From the NCBI GenBank assembly GCA_003194495.1, contig PQXE01000004.1:70403-119098 (forward strand): a stretch of DNA of 48,696 bases, written 5' to 3'. Shown here in pieces: positions 1-8,000 of the stretch. A program made the position numbers and the translations under genes. The stretch's first letter is position 1. Every line of letters starts with the position of its first letter. Under the pieces are notes generated by a model. The model ran no database searches, was not told the DNA's origin, and saw nothing but the letters and a program-made list of their open reading frames with translations. This DNA is from Deltaproteobacteria bacterium. GTDB taxonomy: Bacteria > Desulfobacterota > Dissulfuribacteria > Dissulfuribacterales > UBA3076.

Positions 1-573
1 CTTTTGACCGACGACGCTCCACAATTCAAAAAAGTTACTGAAGAGCAAGGTTTGTGTTGGGTCCATGATGGGCGGCTATACAAGAAGTTAAATCCTGTTG
101 TGCCTTTGTACAGAGAGCAACTGGATGATTTTTTGACCCGGTTCTGGGACTATTATGAGAAACTTTTGGAATATAAAGAGCAACCAACATGCGTCCAAGC
201 AGAAAAGCTGTCAGCCGAATTTGATGAATTGTTTTCCAGCAAAACAGGGTATTATGCCTTGGATGATCGGATAGAAAAAACCAAAACCAAAGAGGAAGAG
301 TTGTTAAAGGTACTGAAATATCCTGAATTGCCGCTACACAACAATGGTTCGGAGTTGGAAGTGAGGGCGGAGAAACGCAGGCAAGATGTGAGCTTGCAGA
401 TCAAGACGGAGGAGGGCACAAAAGCTAAGGACACATTCCTGACCATTATCCAGACGGCCAAAAAGCTAGGCGTGAGTGCCTATAAATATATCTATGACCG
501 AATAAGCAGACAATTTAACATGCCTTCCCTTGCCGAATTGATCAAACAAAGAACTTTGCCCCAGTTAGAATAA
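1..573 (+). CDS. IS66-family transposase, C-terminal fragment
   Basis: The reading frame is open at the left window edge, so only the C-terminal part (about 190 residues) is visible. The stretch LPLHNNGSELEVRAEKRR followed by a TKAKDTFLTI...KKLGVSAYKYI segment matches the end of IS66-type DDE transposases, where the last catalytic acidic residue sits in an LPxxNNxxE context. The upstream segment (WVHDGRLYKKLNP) is also typical of that family. No partner orfs (TnpB/TnpC) are visible. The TTG at position 4 is only a possible start and is probably internal. Confidence 0.75.
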   Translation, partial: LLTDDAPQFKKVTEEQGLCWVHDGRLYKKLNPVVPLYREQLDDFLTRFWDYYEKLLEYKEQPTCVQAEKLSAEFDELFSSKTGYYALDDRIEKTKTKEEELLKVLKYPELPLHNNGSELEVRAEKRRQDVSLQIKTEEGTKAKDTFLTIIQTAKKLGVSAYKYIYDRISRQFNMPSLAELIKQRTLPQLE

Positions 574-709
574 TGCCATCGGAAGGAACTCTTTTACTAA
601 ACATTGCCAAGACGTCAAAAGCTGCGCATAACTCTACATACTGAGAATTGTCGTGAGAAGTATTTTTGTGCTCATATTTTGCAGCTTACCTTGGTTTTTG
701 AATAGGATA
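1..709 (+). mobile_element. Probable right end of an IS66-like insertion sequence
   Basis: The transposase tail ends at 573. The next 110-135 bases hold no gene and lead directly into the abruptly broken cadherin-like repeat gene on the other strand. The internal repeat of that gene stops matching its sister copy at about 709, which is the likely insertion boundary. I could not identify the terminal inverted repeat, so the boundary is inferred from the break in the host gene. Confidence 0.35.
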
Positions 710-2431
710 CAGATCCGGCGTATATGTGAAGGTGCCGTCGCTGTTGTTCACCACCGTGCCGTTCGATGGGCCGCTCACAACCTCGGCGGTTGACGAATCC
801 AGATTGCCATCCACGTCGGAGTCGTTGGCCGCAGCATTGATGTCCACAGGGGTGTCCTCGTCTGTGCCGGCAGAATCATCAAGAGCCACCGGCGGATCGT
901 TCACAGGAATGACGTCGATATCCACAGTAGCGGTATCGCACAGATTATCCGTGTCGCAGACTTTATATTCGAAGCTGTCAGTGCCGTTGAAGTTCTCATC
1001 CGGCGTATAGGTGAAGGTGCCGTCGCCGTTGTTCACCACCGTGCCGTTTGATGGTCCGCTTAAGACAGCAGCAGTTGACGGATCCAGGTTGCCATCCACG
1101 TCGGAGTCGTTGGCCGCAGCATTGATGTTTACAGGGGTGTCCTCAGGCGTTGTGGCGCTGTCATCATTGGCTACAGGCGGATTATCCTGCCCCTCATTTA
1201 CGACCACTGTCGCCGTGTCTGAGGCAGTGAGTATCTGATAGTTGCCGCCGGTCAGGCCGTTGTTGCCGCCGGCGTCCGCTGTGTTGACGATCGTGCCGGC
1301 ACTGCTCAGTGTCACCAGCGCTTCGCCGGTAGCGATACCAACCGGGGCCAGATCGCCAAGGTCGGCTTCACTGTCAAGGTCAGCCAGGCCGGTGAGACTT
1401 ACATTAAAATCGTCGGATGGGTCGCCCGGCGTGCCGCTGTCGTCTACCAACTGGACATCGAACAGTTCCTTTGTCCCCGGGTTGCTGACCATGTAGCAGT
1501 ACTTGACAGTATCTCCCTCAATAACCTCCAGTTGCTCAAGATCATCCACACCGCAAGTGCCGTCGGCAGTGGTAACGGTTTTTTCCGTCTCCAGCAGGGG
1601 TTCTCCCGCGCCGGCGATATCGCCGACCTTCAGGAAGGGGATGGTCTGCTCGCCGGTATTGATAGTGTCTACAGGTTCCGGTGACACCACGCGCCCTGCA
1701 TTCATCTGGCCCTGCAGGTTGCCGGTGGGACTGCTGCCTGGATCACACGCCAGACGCGTATCAATGCGCAGGACTATCCTCTCACCCGGCTCGAGGTCGT
1801 CGACCCGGACGGTCGCGATAAGCTCGCTGCCCGACTGGAACAGCGGACCGGTAAGCCCCTGGCTGACCAATGTGGCAGTGCTTCCTCCTGTGCCTGTGTC
1901 GCCTCCGGCAATATCTTGTCTGTCATCGTCGATACCAGAGTCCAGACCAAAGGACCCTTCACCAGGATTGGTCACGGTGCCGTCATCGCCGTTTTCGACC
2001 GAGCCGTAGTTGATGCTGACGCCCACGACCTCGGCGTGAGCAACGCCAGCCTGACCTGTGCTGTTAGCCAGGAAAGAAAAGTCGAACTCAGCGGTTTGCA
2101 CTGGATTTACAGTCGTTGCTTCGAGTTCGATCTGTACCAGGTAAGTAACGATATCGCCGCAGGTAAACTGGGCGCCTTCCAACTGCTCGGTAATATCATT
2201 GTAATCGCCTACCGTGCGGTCGTTGTAAGCCCCGCCTCCGGTTGCGTGGTTATAGGTGAATGGCGCTGCCGCGGCAAAATCGGTGTTTGCAAAGTCGCCG
2301 CCTACAGCCAAAGCCGCTCTTGGCAACATAGCTGCAAACAGCATGGTAACGAACAGCGTCACCACCGGCAAATCCATCTTCATCAATCTGCCGGGTCTCG
2401 TTACAACTTTTCCTCTATTAATTTTATTCAC
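686..2431 (-). CDS. Exported cadherin-like repeat protein, 3'-truncated
   Basis: This 581-residue protein starts at a GTG behind a good ribosome binding site (GAGGAGAAG). An N-terminal hydrophobic segment ending in ALA (about residues 20-42) looks like a signal peptide. A beta-rich, Gly/Asp-rich region follows, then a DUF11-like segment around residues 290-400 (VKYCYMVSNPGTKELFDVQLVDD). Two tandem Ig/cadherin-like repeats follow, beginning PPVANDDSATTPEDTPV and PPVALDDSAGTDEDTPV, of about 95 residues each and nearly identical in DNA. The second repeat breaks off after TYTPD and runs into 8 unrelated residues. The original gene was probably longer, with more repeats and an anchoring C terminus. 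A role as adhesin or surface protein is inferred from the repeat type only. Confidence 0.65.
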   Translation of the reverse strand: MNKINRGKVVTRPGRLMKMDLPVVTLFVTMLFAAMLPRAALAVGGDFANTDFAAAAPFTYNHATGGGAYNDRTVGDYNDITEQLEGAQFTCGDIVTYLVQIELEATTVNPVQTAEFDFSFLANSTGQAGVAHAEVVGVSINYGSVENGDDGTVTNPGEGSFGLDSGIDDDRQDIAGGDTGTGGSTATLVSQGLTGPLFQSGSELIATVRVDDLEPGERIVLRIDTRLACDPGSSPTGNLQGQMNAGRVVSPEPVDTINTGEQTIPFLKVGDIAGAGEPLLETEKTVTTADGTCGVDDLEQLEVIEGDTVKYCYMVSNPGTKELFDVQLVDDSGTPGDPSDDFNVSLTGLADLDSEADLGDLAPVGIATGEALVTLSSAGTIVNTADAGGNNGLTGGNYQILTASDTATVVVNEGQDNPPVANDDSATTPEDTPVNINAAANDSDVDGNLDPSTAAVLSGPSNGTVVNNGDGTFTYTPDENFNGTDSFEYKVCDTDNLCDTATVDIDVIPVNDPPVALDDSAGTDEDTPVDINAAANDSDVDGNLDSSTAEVVSGPSNGTVVNNSDGTFTYTPDLYPIQKPR

Positions 2432-2669
2432 ATTTCTTCTCCTCTTTGAATTATAGGGAATGACTATAGTTGCTTATACCTCCTAATAAGCATCTAATTT
2501 TATCCAGATCATAGTTGGATTATCTCATAAGGCATAACCTCCTTCTCATACAGCCTCACATCTGTTTTGCCTGACATTAGTTCAAGCCTTGTGCCAAAGC
2601 GTTTATCTCGCCTTGCTTCTAGCATAACCTATTGAAATTCTTTTATTTATTTCTAATGCGGAGGAATTA

Positions 2670-2738
2670 ATGCGAAAACCAGGGCGTCCTCATTGGGGCA
2701 TAAGCCCCGATAAGCCCGGCCTATTCACCCAGGCGTAA
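2670..2738 (+). CDS. Possible 22-residue peptide
   Basis: A very short frame has an excellent ribosome binding site (GGAGG, 5 bases before the ATG) and encodes MRKPGRPHWGISPDKPGLF plus three residues. A GGGGC-ATAA-GCCCC hairpin lies inside it. It could be a remnant of a longer gene or a leader peptide. No homologue is recognised and it may not be expressed. Confidence 0.2.
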   Translation: MRKPGRPHWGISPDKPGLFTQA

Positions 2739-2757
2739 CGGTTTAGTCCGGCATAAC

Positions 2758-2820
2758 TAGTGTCTGAACGAAAAGGCCGTTCAGACACAATTTTGAATTC
2801 TAAATTTTGAATTTAAAAAG
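2758..2820. repeat. Dispersed palindromic repeat, copy 1 (TAGTGTCTGAACG type)
   Basis: GTGTCTGAACGaaaaggcCGTTCAGACAC forms a perfect stem, followed by an AT-rich track of GAATTC and TTTTGAATTT units. A close copy starts at 5173. The rest of the 2432-3075 gap holds this repeat, the small frame at 2670, a second repeat family at 2928, and nothing else I can recognise. Confidence 0.6.
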
Positions 2821-2927
2821 GATGGGAGGTGACTTTTTTAATATCTCACTGACGGCTGAGTTGCGGCATGAGGTGTCACGCGGACAGAAACCTTAGAAAT
2901 TATTTGGGTGTTTTTTCCGGCAGAAAA

Positions 2928-3044
2928 TTCTGAAACACAATCACGAAAACACGAAAGATTGAAAGCACGAAATAAAATAACATTCAGGCTTTTATGTCTT
3001 CGTATTTTCGCGCTTTCGTGATCATTTTTTTATCTTCAAACCTG
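2928..3044. repeat. Dispersed CACGAAA repeat, copy 1
   Basis: This is a stem-loop-forming repeat: an arm with ATCACGAAAACACGAAAG pairs with CGCTTTCGTGAT about 75 bases later. A second copy lies at 20882-20974. Each copy begins a few tens of bases after the stop codon of a minus-strand gene (here the cytochrome c peroxidase), so it may also act as a 3' transcript hairpin. Confidence 0.6.
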
Positions 3045-3075
3045 TCAACAAGCTATACATTGGTAAAACGTCCAA

Positions 3076-4245
3076 TTAGTGTTTGTCATTTAAAGACCTC
3101 ATAAAGACAACGATTGACCGTTCTTCATCCGGCGTCAGCCCCAGATCACCAAGCTCGTCAGTGTTCACATTTTCCGGCACCTCCGGGTCATCCCACTCAG
3201 CCACATCCCTCGTATTGTAAAACCTTACAATATCTTCGAGTGTCGCAAAGTATCCGTTATGACCGTACGGCGGAGTCTTGGCTATATCCCGGAGGGTCGA
3301 GACCTTGAACTTTCCGAGTTGCAGTTCATCATCAATGTCGTCTCGTCCACCTAATCCGTAATCCACTGGATTCTCGGCGATCAATGGATTCTCGCTCTTG
3401 GGTATGCCAAGGTTGTCATAGGTAAAATCAGTAAAAAGTGGCGGACAAACAACGCCATTCGCATCGACGTAATCTGTAGTCACATGGCACGCCGCACAGT
3501 TGCCCTTGGCAGGATCATTAAAGAGCGCCAATCCTTCCAGTTGACGTTTGCTCAGAATCCCCCGAGGCAGACTGTCCAGATTTGTTTCGGTATCAATCTC
3601 GCTGACAACAATCCCCAATTCCTTGCATTTTCTCCAGAATTGATCAAACCGTGAGCTAAATCGTGTTACCTCTGCAGATCTTTCATAGGCGGCAATGGCA
3701 CGGGCAATATTATCATAAGTTTCATCTACATCATTAAAATCGGTTTCAGGGAAAACTTCCATGAACAGCCCTGCATAATTTGATTCCGCAACGGCAGCAA
3801 CGACAGCATCAGCGTCGGGCATCGCCATTTCAACCGGGTTCAGGAAGGGGCCTTGGGCCTGCTCTGCAAGCGGATCCTGCAACGTATCCCCGGTGGCCCT
3901 GCCATCCCAGAACATACCGCCGACATAGCCGACGTTATCGTCCCAGTGGAATACCGGGCTGAAGCCGGCGTAAGCCGCTGTCGGTGCATTGCGTCCTCCT
4001 ACGCTAAAGCCATCCGATCCAGTGGAAACAACGCTGTTATAAGGATCTTTTCTGTTCTCCATATCGGCGAATCCGGCTCCGGGATGATGGCAGGTCATGC
4101 AGGACTGATTACTATAAAGGGACAAATTTTTATCCATGTAGAGCTTTTTGCCCAGCATCTCAATGTTTGAAAGCCCAAAAGCAGATCCGATACCGAGGGA
4201 AAAGGCAAACAGCAGGACTGTGGAACAGATTATCATTTTTCTCAT
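3076..4245 (-). CDS. Di-haem cytochrome c peroxidase (MauG/CcpA family)
   Basis: This periplasmic enzyme is expected to reduce H2O2 with electrons from c-type cytochromes. The 389-residue product starts with a clear signal peptide (MRKMIICSTVLLFAFSLGIG, cleaved near GSAFG). It carries two haem c sites: CMTCH near residue 55 and CAACH near residue 255. Conserved segments include FWDGRA, QGPFLNPVEMAM and the region around TPPYGHNG, typical of this family. The ATG has an AGGAGA site 8 bases upstream. It is transcribed alone. The family also includes MauG-like and other di-haem enzymes, so the exact substrate is not settled. Confidence 0.85.
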   Translation of the reverse strand: MRKMIICSTVLLFAFSLGIGSAFGLSNIEMLGKKLYMDKNLSLYSNQSCMTCHHPGAGFADMENRKDPYNSVVSTGSDGFSVGGRNAPTAAYAGFSPVFHWDDNVGYVGGMFWDGRATGDTLQDPLAEQAQGPFLNPVEMAMPDADAVVAAVAESNYAGLFMEVFPETDFNDVDETYDNIARAIAAYERSAEVTRFSSRFDQFWRKCKELGIVVSEIDTETNLDSLPRGILSKRQLEGLALFNDPAKGNCAACHVTTDYVDANGVVCPPLFTDFTYDNLGIPKSENPLIAENPVDYGLGGRDDIDDELQLGKFKVSTLRDIAKTPPYGHNGYFATLEDIVRFYNTRDVAEWDDPEVPENVNTDELGDLGLTPDEERSIVVFMRSLNDKH

Positions 4246-4440
4246 ACCTACATTCTCCTTTCATAATTGATAGAAATGACATAAAAACTTAAAAAGTATC
4301 GTTTAATTTCACCTCCTTTACTTAATACCGTTGTTGTTGGTACAGTTTATGTTAGCGTAAAATTTTACACGATTATGGCCGGTATCTATATGGTATTTAC
4401 ATTCCCAAGCTGTGTGTGCTAAACTCCGCTTCATTGTTTT

Positions 4441-4501
4441 GCTCCTTTCGTATTTTGGTCACAGAAACAGCACTGTTTCTATTCGAAAGGAGCTTTTTTT
4501 T
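4441..4501 (+). terminator. Strong intrinsic terminator upstream of the monooxygenase gene
   Basis: The outer stem GCTCCTTTCG (4441-4450) pairs with CGAAAGGAGC (4484-4493). An inner stem AGAAACAG (4463-4470) pairs with CTGTTTCT (4473-4480). A run of eight T follows. No plus-strand protein gene precedes it, so it ends a leader or a small RNA that would begin in the 4260-4440 gap. It lies 81 bases before the start of the downstream gene. Confidence 0.75.
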
Positions 4502-4582
4502 AAATACAACAGCGTAGCCTTTGCTATTCTCCCTAACATATCCGGGGGCGTAACTCAAGAATTGAAAACAGGAGGGCGACAA

Positions 4583-4882
4583 ATGCATGAAAAGCCAATC
4601 AGGATTGTAGCTCGGGTGGTGTCACGAACAGACAAGACGGGGGAGTTACGTTCCGTGCTGATCGCTCTTGTTGCTCCCACACGCAGAGAAACGGGATGTC
4701 TTTGCTACGATTTGCTTCAAAATCAGTCGGATCCAACAGACTTTACCTTTGTCGAGGAATGGGAAAGCAATACAGCCCTTGAATCTCATCTCAATTCTGA
4801 TCATCTTAAGGCGGCAGCAGGTCGGTTCCCCGAGCTGCTAGCCGAAGAGCTGGATATCCGCCGCTATGACACTATAGAGTGA
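4583..4882 (+). CDS. Antibiotic biosynthesis monooxygenase (ABM/YgiN-like) family protein
   Basis: This 99-residue protein starts at an ATG preceded by AGGAGGGCG. It shows the pattern of single-domain ABM proteins: an N-terminal strand (IRIVARVVSRTDK), the RRETGCLCYDLLQN segment, FVEEWESNTALESHLNSDHLKA and a C-terminal strand. Relatives such as YgiN act on quinols, and others remain uncharacterised. An intrinsic terminator lies just upstream, so expression may depend on read-through or on a promoter between 4501 and 4583. The frame can be extended upstream through the terminator, but nothing supports translation there. Confidence 0.7.
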   Translation: MHEKPIRIVARVVSRTDKTGELRSVLIALVAPTRRETGCLCYDLLQNQSDPTDFTFVEEWESNTALESHLNSDHLKAAAGRFPELLAEELDIRRYDTIE

Positions 4883-5036
4883 CGCTGATGATGCACGACA
4901 GAAGGATCTCCCTGTTTTTGTTGCCCATCCCAAAACCATAGATTTCTGTTCAAATGAGGGCACCACCGAGATTGCTGAGAAAATGCACGGCAAGAAAACT
5001 AACTTGCTGAAATGAATGCTGAAGAGGAAATAACTG

Positions 5037-5183
5037 ATTGGCAGGAGGTGGTATGCCGTGATGACGAACCATGCCTATATTCTTTTACGCAGCGGGTCCT
5101 GTGGACTGTCAAAGTGCATACATCGCTTTCTTACAGAAACAATTGGATTGAGCCGGAATCGTGTATCAGAGATTAGTGTCTAA
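5037..5183 (+). pseudogene. REP-associated tyrosine (Y1) transposase remnant
   Basis: An undisrupted stretch reads YAVMTNHAYILLRSGS, then GLSKCIHRFLTETIGLSRNR. This matches the MTNHxHxLL motif block of Y1/RAYT transposases. The upstream HUH-type portion is gone and the frame ends inside the palindromic repeat that starts at 5173. The second His of the usual NHxH pattern is Tyr here. It is a decayed fragment. The sequence from 4883 to about 5036 holds no further recognisable gene. Confidence 0.55.
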
Positions 5184-5319
5184 ACAAAAAGGCCTTTCAG
5201 ACACAATTTTGAATTCTAAATTTTGAATTTTGAATTTAAAAAAGGGGGGAACCTAATATGTTAATTGTCCATGACCTAAATTGAGAAAACAAAATTTGGG
5301 GTTTCCGTTCAGGCACTAA
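5173..5319. repeat. Dispersed palindromic repeat, copy 2, with TTAGTG...CACTAA ends
   Basis: This 147-bp element has imperfect terminal inverted repeats: TTAGTGTCTAAACAAAAA on the left, and on the right the complement of TTAGTGCCTGAACGGAAA. Its left 65 bases are nearly identical to 2758-2820. Size and termini suit a small non-autonomous element. It overlaps the end of the Y1 transposase remnant. Confidence 0.5.
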
Positions 5320-5326
5320 TTAGCTA

Positions 5327-5584
5327 TTAAGGGTTTTGTAGAATGTCGTGAGTCCCGATTGTTCTTAAAATATAGGAATCGTTTTTAATCTGGAAGGTAA
5401 AGCGGTAAGATTTTGTAATTCTACACTCCCAAATGCTCCTGGGATCATTCATTTTTTTGATATTTAAGGAAGGGTGTTGCGGGTCAGACAACAAGAGCCC
5501 CATCTGTTTATTACTTGTTTTTTTAATATGCTGGGGCAGTTTTTTATATTTCCTTTTAAACCTTTCGGTTCTGTAAAATTTCAT
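5327..5584 (-). CDS. RelE/ParE-superfamily toxin
   Basis: The 85-residue basic protein has the RelE fold pattern: an N-terminal RTERFKRKYKKLPQHIKK helix region, a central strand block around WECRITKSYRFTFQ, and a C-terminal strand YILRTIGTHDI. RelE-type toxins of this size are ribosome-dependent mRNA interferases. The gene lies 8 bases after an AbrB-type antitoxin gene and is presumably co-transcribed. The pairing of an AbrB antitoxin with a RelE toxin is less common than RelB-RelE or MazE-MazF. Confidence 0.7.
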   Translation of the reverse strand: MKFYRTERFKRKYKKLPQHIKKTSNKQMGLLLSDPQHPSLNIKKMNDPRSIWECRITKSYRFTFQIKNDSYILRTIGTHDILQNP

Positions 5585-5592
5585 ACAAAAAT

Positions 5593-5868
5593 CTAACTTT
5601 CTAACTCTTTGATTAAATCATCAGCAGTGTCAAAAGGTCCGGCTATTTTGCCTTCAGCAATATCTTTGTCTGCGCCTGCCTCATCTTTTTGCCACTCTTT
5701 GGTATAGAAATACTCTTGCCCAGGGTTAATTATTTTTACTGGTTTGATAAACATGCCCCCTTCTTTAATTTTTACATCCATATAATCCCCCTCGGTAATG
5801 TTAAATTTTTTGCGGAGATTGCCTGGAAGCGTGACTTGAAAATTTCTTTTGACTTTTACTATCGTCAC
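5593..5868 (-). CDS. AbrB/MazE/SpoVT-domain antitoxin
   Basis: The 91-residue protein has an N-terminal swapped-hairpin DNA-binding domain (VKVKRNFQVTLPGNLRKKF, then EGDYMDVKIKEGGMFIKPV) and an acidic C-terminal tail (GPFDTADDLIKELES) suited to toxin binding. It precedes the RelE-like toxin and probably represses the pair's promoter. The start is the ATG at 5868. Confidence 0.7.
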   Translation of the reverse strand: MTIVKVKRNFQVTLPGNLRKKFNITEGDYMDVKIKEGGMFIKPVKIINPGQEYFYTKEWQKDEAGADKDIAEGKIAGPFDTADDLIKELES

Positions 5869-6214
5869 ATCAACCCCTTTCAGACTTTTTGCAGTGTAAT
5901 CATAGTTGTTTTGTTCATATTTTTAAAATTATAAGATTTATAGTTTTATAACCCATTTTCCGCTCATTTTGCAAATAATTAACAAAAACAGATAGTTATA
6001 GATGTATAGAATCCGGTTTTCAAAAAAGGTCCATCAATAAAATCAATGGGTTACAGAGAAACAAGCGAAATGTAGGTTATAATATGATACATATAAATTT
6101 TTTCAAGCTCACGACAAACGGAGGCCTTTGCGCTATACCAATGACTTGTCGTGAAGGATGCCAGCGATTAACCTGATAAGAAACGGGAGATAAATAAGAA
6201 GAGGACTTCTAATA
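5869..6214. other. Gene-free stretch between the toxin-antitoxin pair and fabD
   Basis: This AT-rich gap is a divergent intergenic region. A TATAAT hexamer at 6078-6083 could be a -10 box for fabD, but no good -35 lies at the right distance. Nothing else is recognised. Confidence 0.3.
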
Positions 6215-7153
6215 ATGAAAAACTATCTGGCCTTTGTCTTTCCAGGACAGGGTTCTCAATATGTTGGAATGGGCAAGGCGTTATTGGAAACGGTTTCTGA
6301 TGCGGCCCACGTTTTTTCCGTGGCGGAAGAGTTGACAGGGCTTCCCCTGAAGAAGCTCTGCATTGAAGGACCCATGGAAGAACTCACCCAGGTTGAAAAT
6401 CTCCAGCCTTGTCTGACCGCCGTAGAGATCATTTGCTGCATGGCAGCAAAAAATACAGGATTAAAGGCGGAGGCAACAGCAGGACACAGTCTGGGAGAGT
6501 ATCCGGCACTGTGGGCCGCCGGGGTCATTAGCCTTGAAGACACATTCAAGCTTGTCCATGCCAGGGGCAGGCTTATGAAGGAGGTAGGGGATAAAAACCC
6601 AGGGGCCATGGCTGCCGTGATTGGTCTTAGCAGGAAAGAGCTGGAGGAATTAATCACGCCCCTTGCAAAAAAAGGCATCCTGGTCCTGGCTAATCACAAT
6701 TCGCCGGAGCAGATCGTAGTCACCGGGGAAACGGCAATTGTCGGCGATTTATGCAAGGAAGCCAAGGCAAAAAGGGCAAGGGCGATTCCCCTGAAGGTCT
6801 CCGGCGCCTATCACAGTCCCCTTATGGAGGAGGCATCAAGGCACTTTTCTGCAATTTTGGATAAAGTCTCTTTTTGTAAGCCCGAAATCCCGATTTACAG
6901 TAATGTCACAGCAAGCCCTGAGTCAGACCCTGAGGAAATCAAGGACCTCCTGAAAAAACAGATCTGCTCGCCTGTCAGGTGGTATGAGATTGTGATTAAC
7001 ATGGACAGAGACGGGATATCAAACTTTATTGAGCTTGGCCCAAAAAAAGTGCTCGGCAACCTGATAAGAAAGTGTCTTCCTGAAGAATCCGCTTCAGTAT
7101 TTCAGGGGGAGGATCCTGAAAATCTTAAAGCATGCCTCAGGGAAATCACCTGA
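6215..7153 (+). CDS. fabD: Malonyl-CoA:ACP transacylase
   Basis: This cytoplasmic enzyme transfers malonyl from CoA to acyl carrier protein for fatty acid synthesis. At 312 residues it has the family's usual length. The N-terminal FPGQGSQYVGMGK motif, the nucleophile elbow GHSLGEY with Ser92, and the catalytic histidine in the GAYHSPLM segment (His200) are all present. The gene stands alone rather than in a fab cluster and converges on the type II secretion operon, with 13 bases between stop codons. An AAGAAGAGG stretch serves as a loosely spaced ribosome binding site. Confidence 0.92.
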   Translation: MKNYLAFVFPGQGSQYVGMGKALLETVSDAAHVFSVAEELTGLPLKKLCIEGPMEELTQVENLQPCLTAVEIICCMAAKNTGLKAEATAGHSLGEYPALWAAGVISLEDTFKLVHARGRLMKEVGDKNPGAMAAVIGLSRKELEELITPLAKKGILVLANHNSPEQIVVTGETAIVGDLCKEAKAKRARAIPLKVSGAYHSPLMEEASRHFSAILDKVSFCKPEIPIYSNVTASPESDPEEIKDLLKKQICSPVRWYEIVINMDRDGISNFIELGPKKVLGNLIRKCLPEESASVFQGEDPENLKACLREIT

Positions 7154-7166
7154 TTGTGCGCAGCAA

Positions 7167-8000
7167 TTACTCCTCCTTTGCCTTTTTGATAAGCTCCAGG
7201 AAAGAATGATCCGAGGGTGCTGGTGGGATAACAACCTCAAGGTGTTTACCACTCCCTGTCTTCCCGGTTATTTCTTGAGATTCCTTGATAATAGGCCTTT
7301 TTGAGCCTGGCGAAATCTTTTTGACAGGCTTTTTTTGAGAAGAAGAACCCGGCTTACCGGAGGAAGGCCTTTTTGCTGGTGATGATTTAGGAACCCGGCT
7401 TACCTGTGGCTTTGGACGAGGAGTCTGCAAGGCAACCGGAGCTGTAGCCTTTCTCTCTTTCTTGGCTTCATCAAATATACCAATTTTAACATATTCCCCA
7501 TCCGATTCAAACTTAACACCTTGAGCTGTTATATCCGCTACACGCCAGCCATCAACAACGTCCCCAACAGTTACGGTACGCAAGTTTTTTTGAGATCCCC
7601 TAGCTACCTTTTTGCGCAGACCGGGAGCAGGCTTGGAAGCTTCAACCATAAGAAAAGCCTGTCTCATTTCTCCAGCAATAATAGTACCATAGACCTGGTA
7701 CCGGCCTTTCAAATCTTTCTCTACTACTGAGATTACGGCTTGATTTTTCCCTCGCTCAGGATCAAATGGATCCATGCTGATAATGACTTCATAGGGACCA
7801 AGCTCAACCTCAGATTCTTTGGCATAAACAATCCCAGGTTCAAGGCATTGCGATAATATTGAAATAGAAAGCCAAATAGCACCCATTAACAAAATGGCCC
7901 AACGCCTTTTATAATCACCAGGCCTGAATATTGAGGCACTTAAGGCGGGAAGAGACCGTTTCCCATAAGAAGCTCTATTATGTATATAGTCTGCCGGCAT
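7167..8000 (-). CDS. GspC-like type II secretion inner-membrane protein
   Basis: The 277-residue protein is the last gene of the secretion operon, and its ATG overlaps the gspD stop codon (ATGA). A single transmembrane segment (about residues 32-52) follows a basic N terminus. A periplasmic homology-region-like domain follows (YQVYGTII...VTVGDVVDGWRVADI...VKFESDGEYVKI), resembling GspC and PilP, which contact the secretin's N-terminal domains. A Lys/Ser/Pro-rich linker occupies residues 165-245. No PDZ domain is seen. Assignment rests mainly on topology and position. Confidence 0.65.
   Translation of the reverse strand: MPADYIHNRASYGKRSLPALSASIFRPGDYKRRWAILLMGAIWLSISILSQCLEPGIVYAKESEVELGPYEVIISMDPFDPERGKNQAVISVVEKDLKGRYQVYGTIIAGEMRQAFLMVEASKPAPGLRKKVARGSQKNLRTVTVGDVVDGWRVADITAQGVKFESDGEYVKIGIFDEAKKERKATAPVALQTPRPKPQVSRVPKSSPAKRPSSGKPGSSSQKKPVKKISPGSKRPIIKESQEITGKTGSGKHLEVVIPPAPSDHSFLELIKKAKEE

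Noticed and set aside
1011..2009. Several long plus-strand frames inside the cadherin-like gene
   Set aside because: They are Pro/Ser/Thr-rich shadows of a high-GC repeat gene on the opposite strand and have no start signals.
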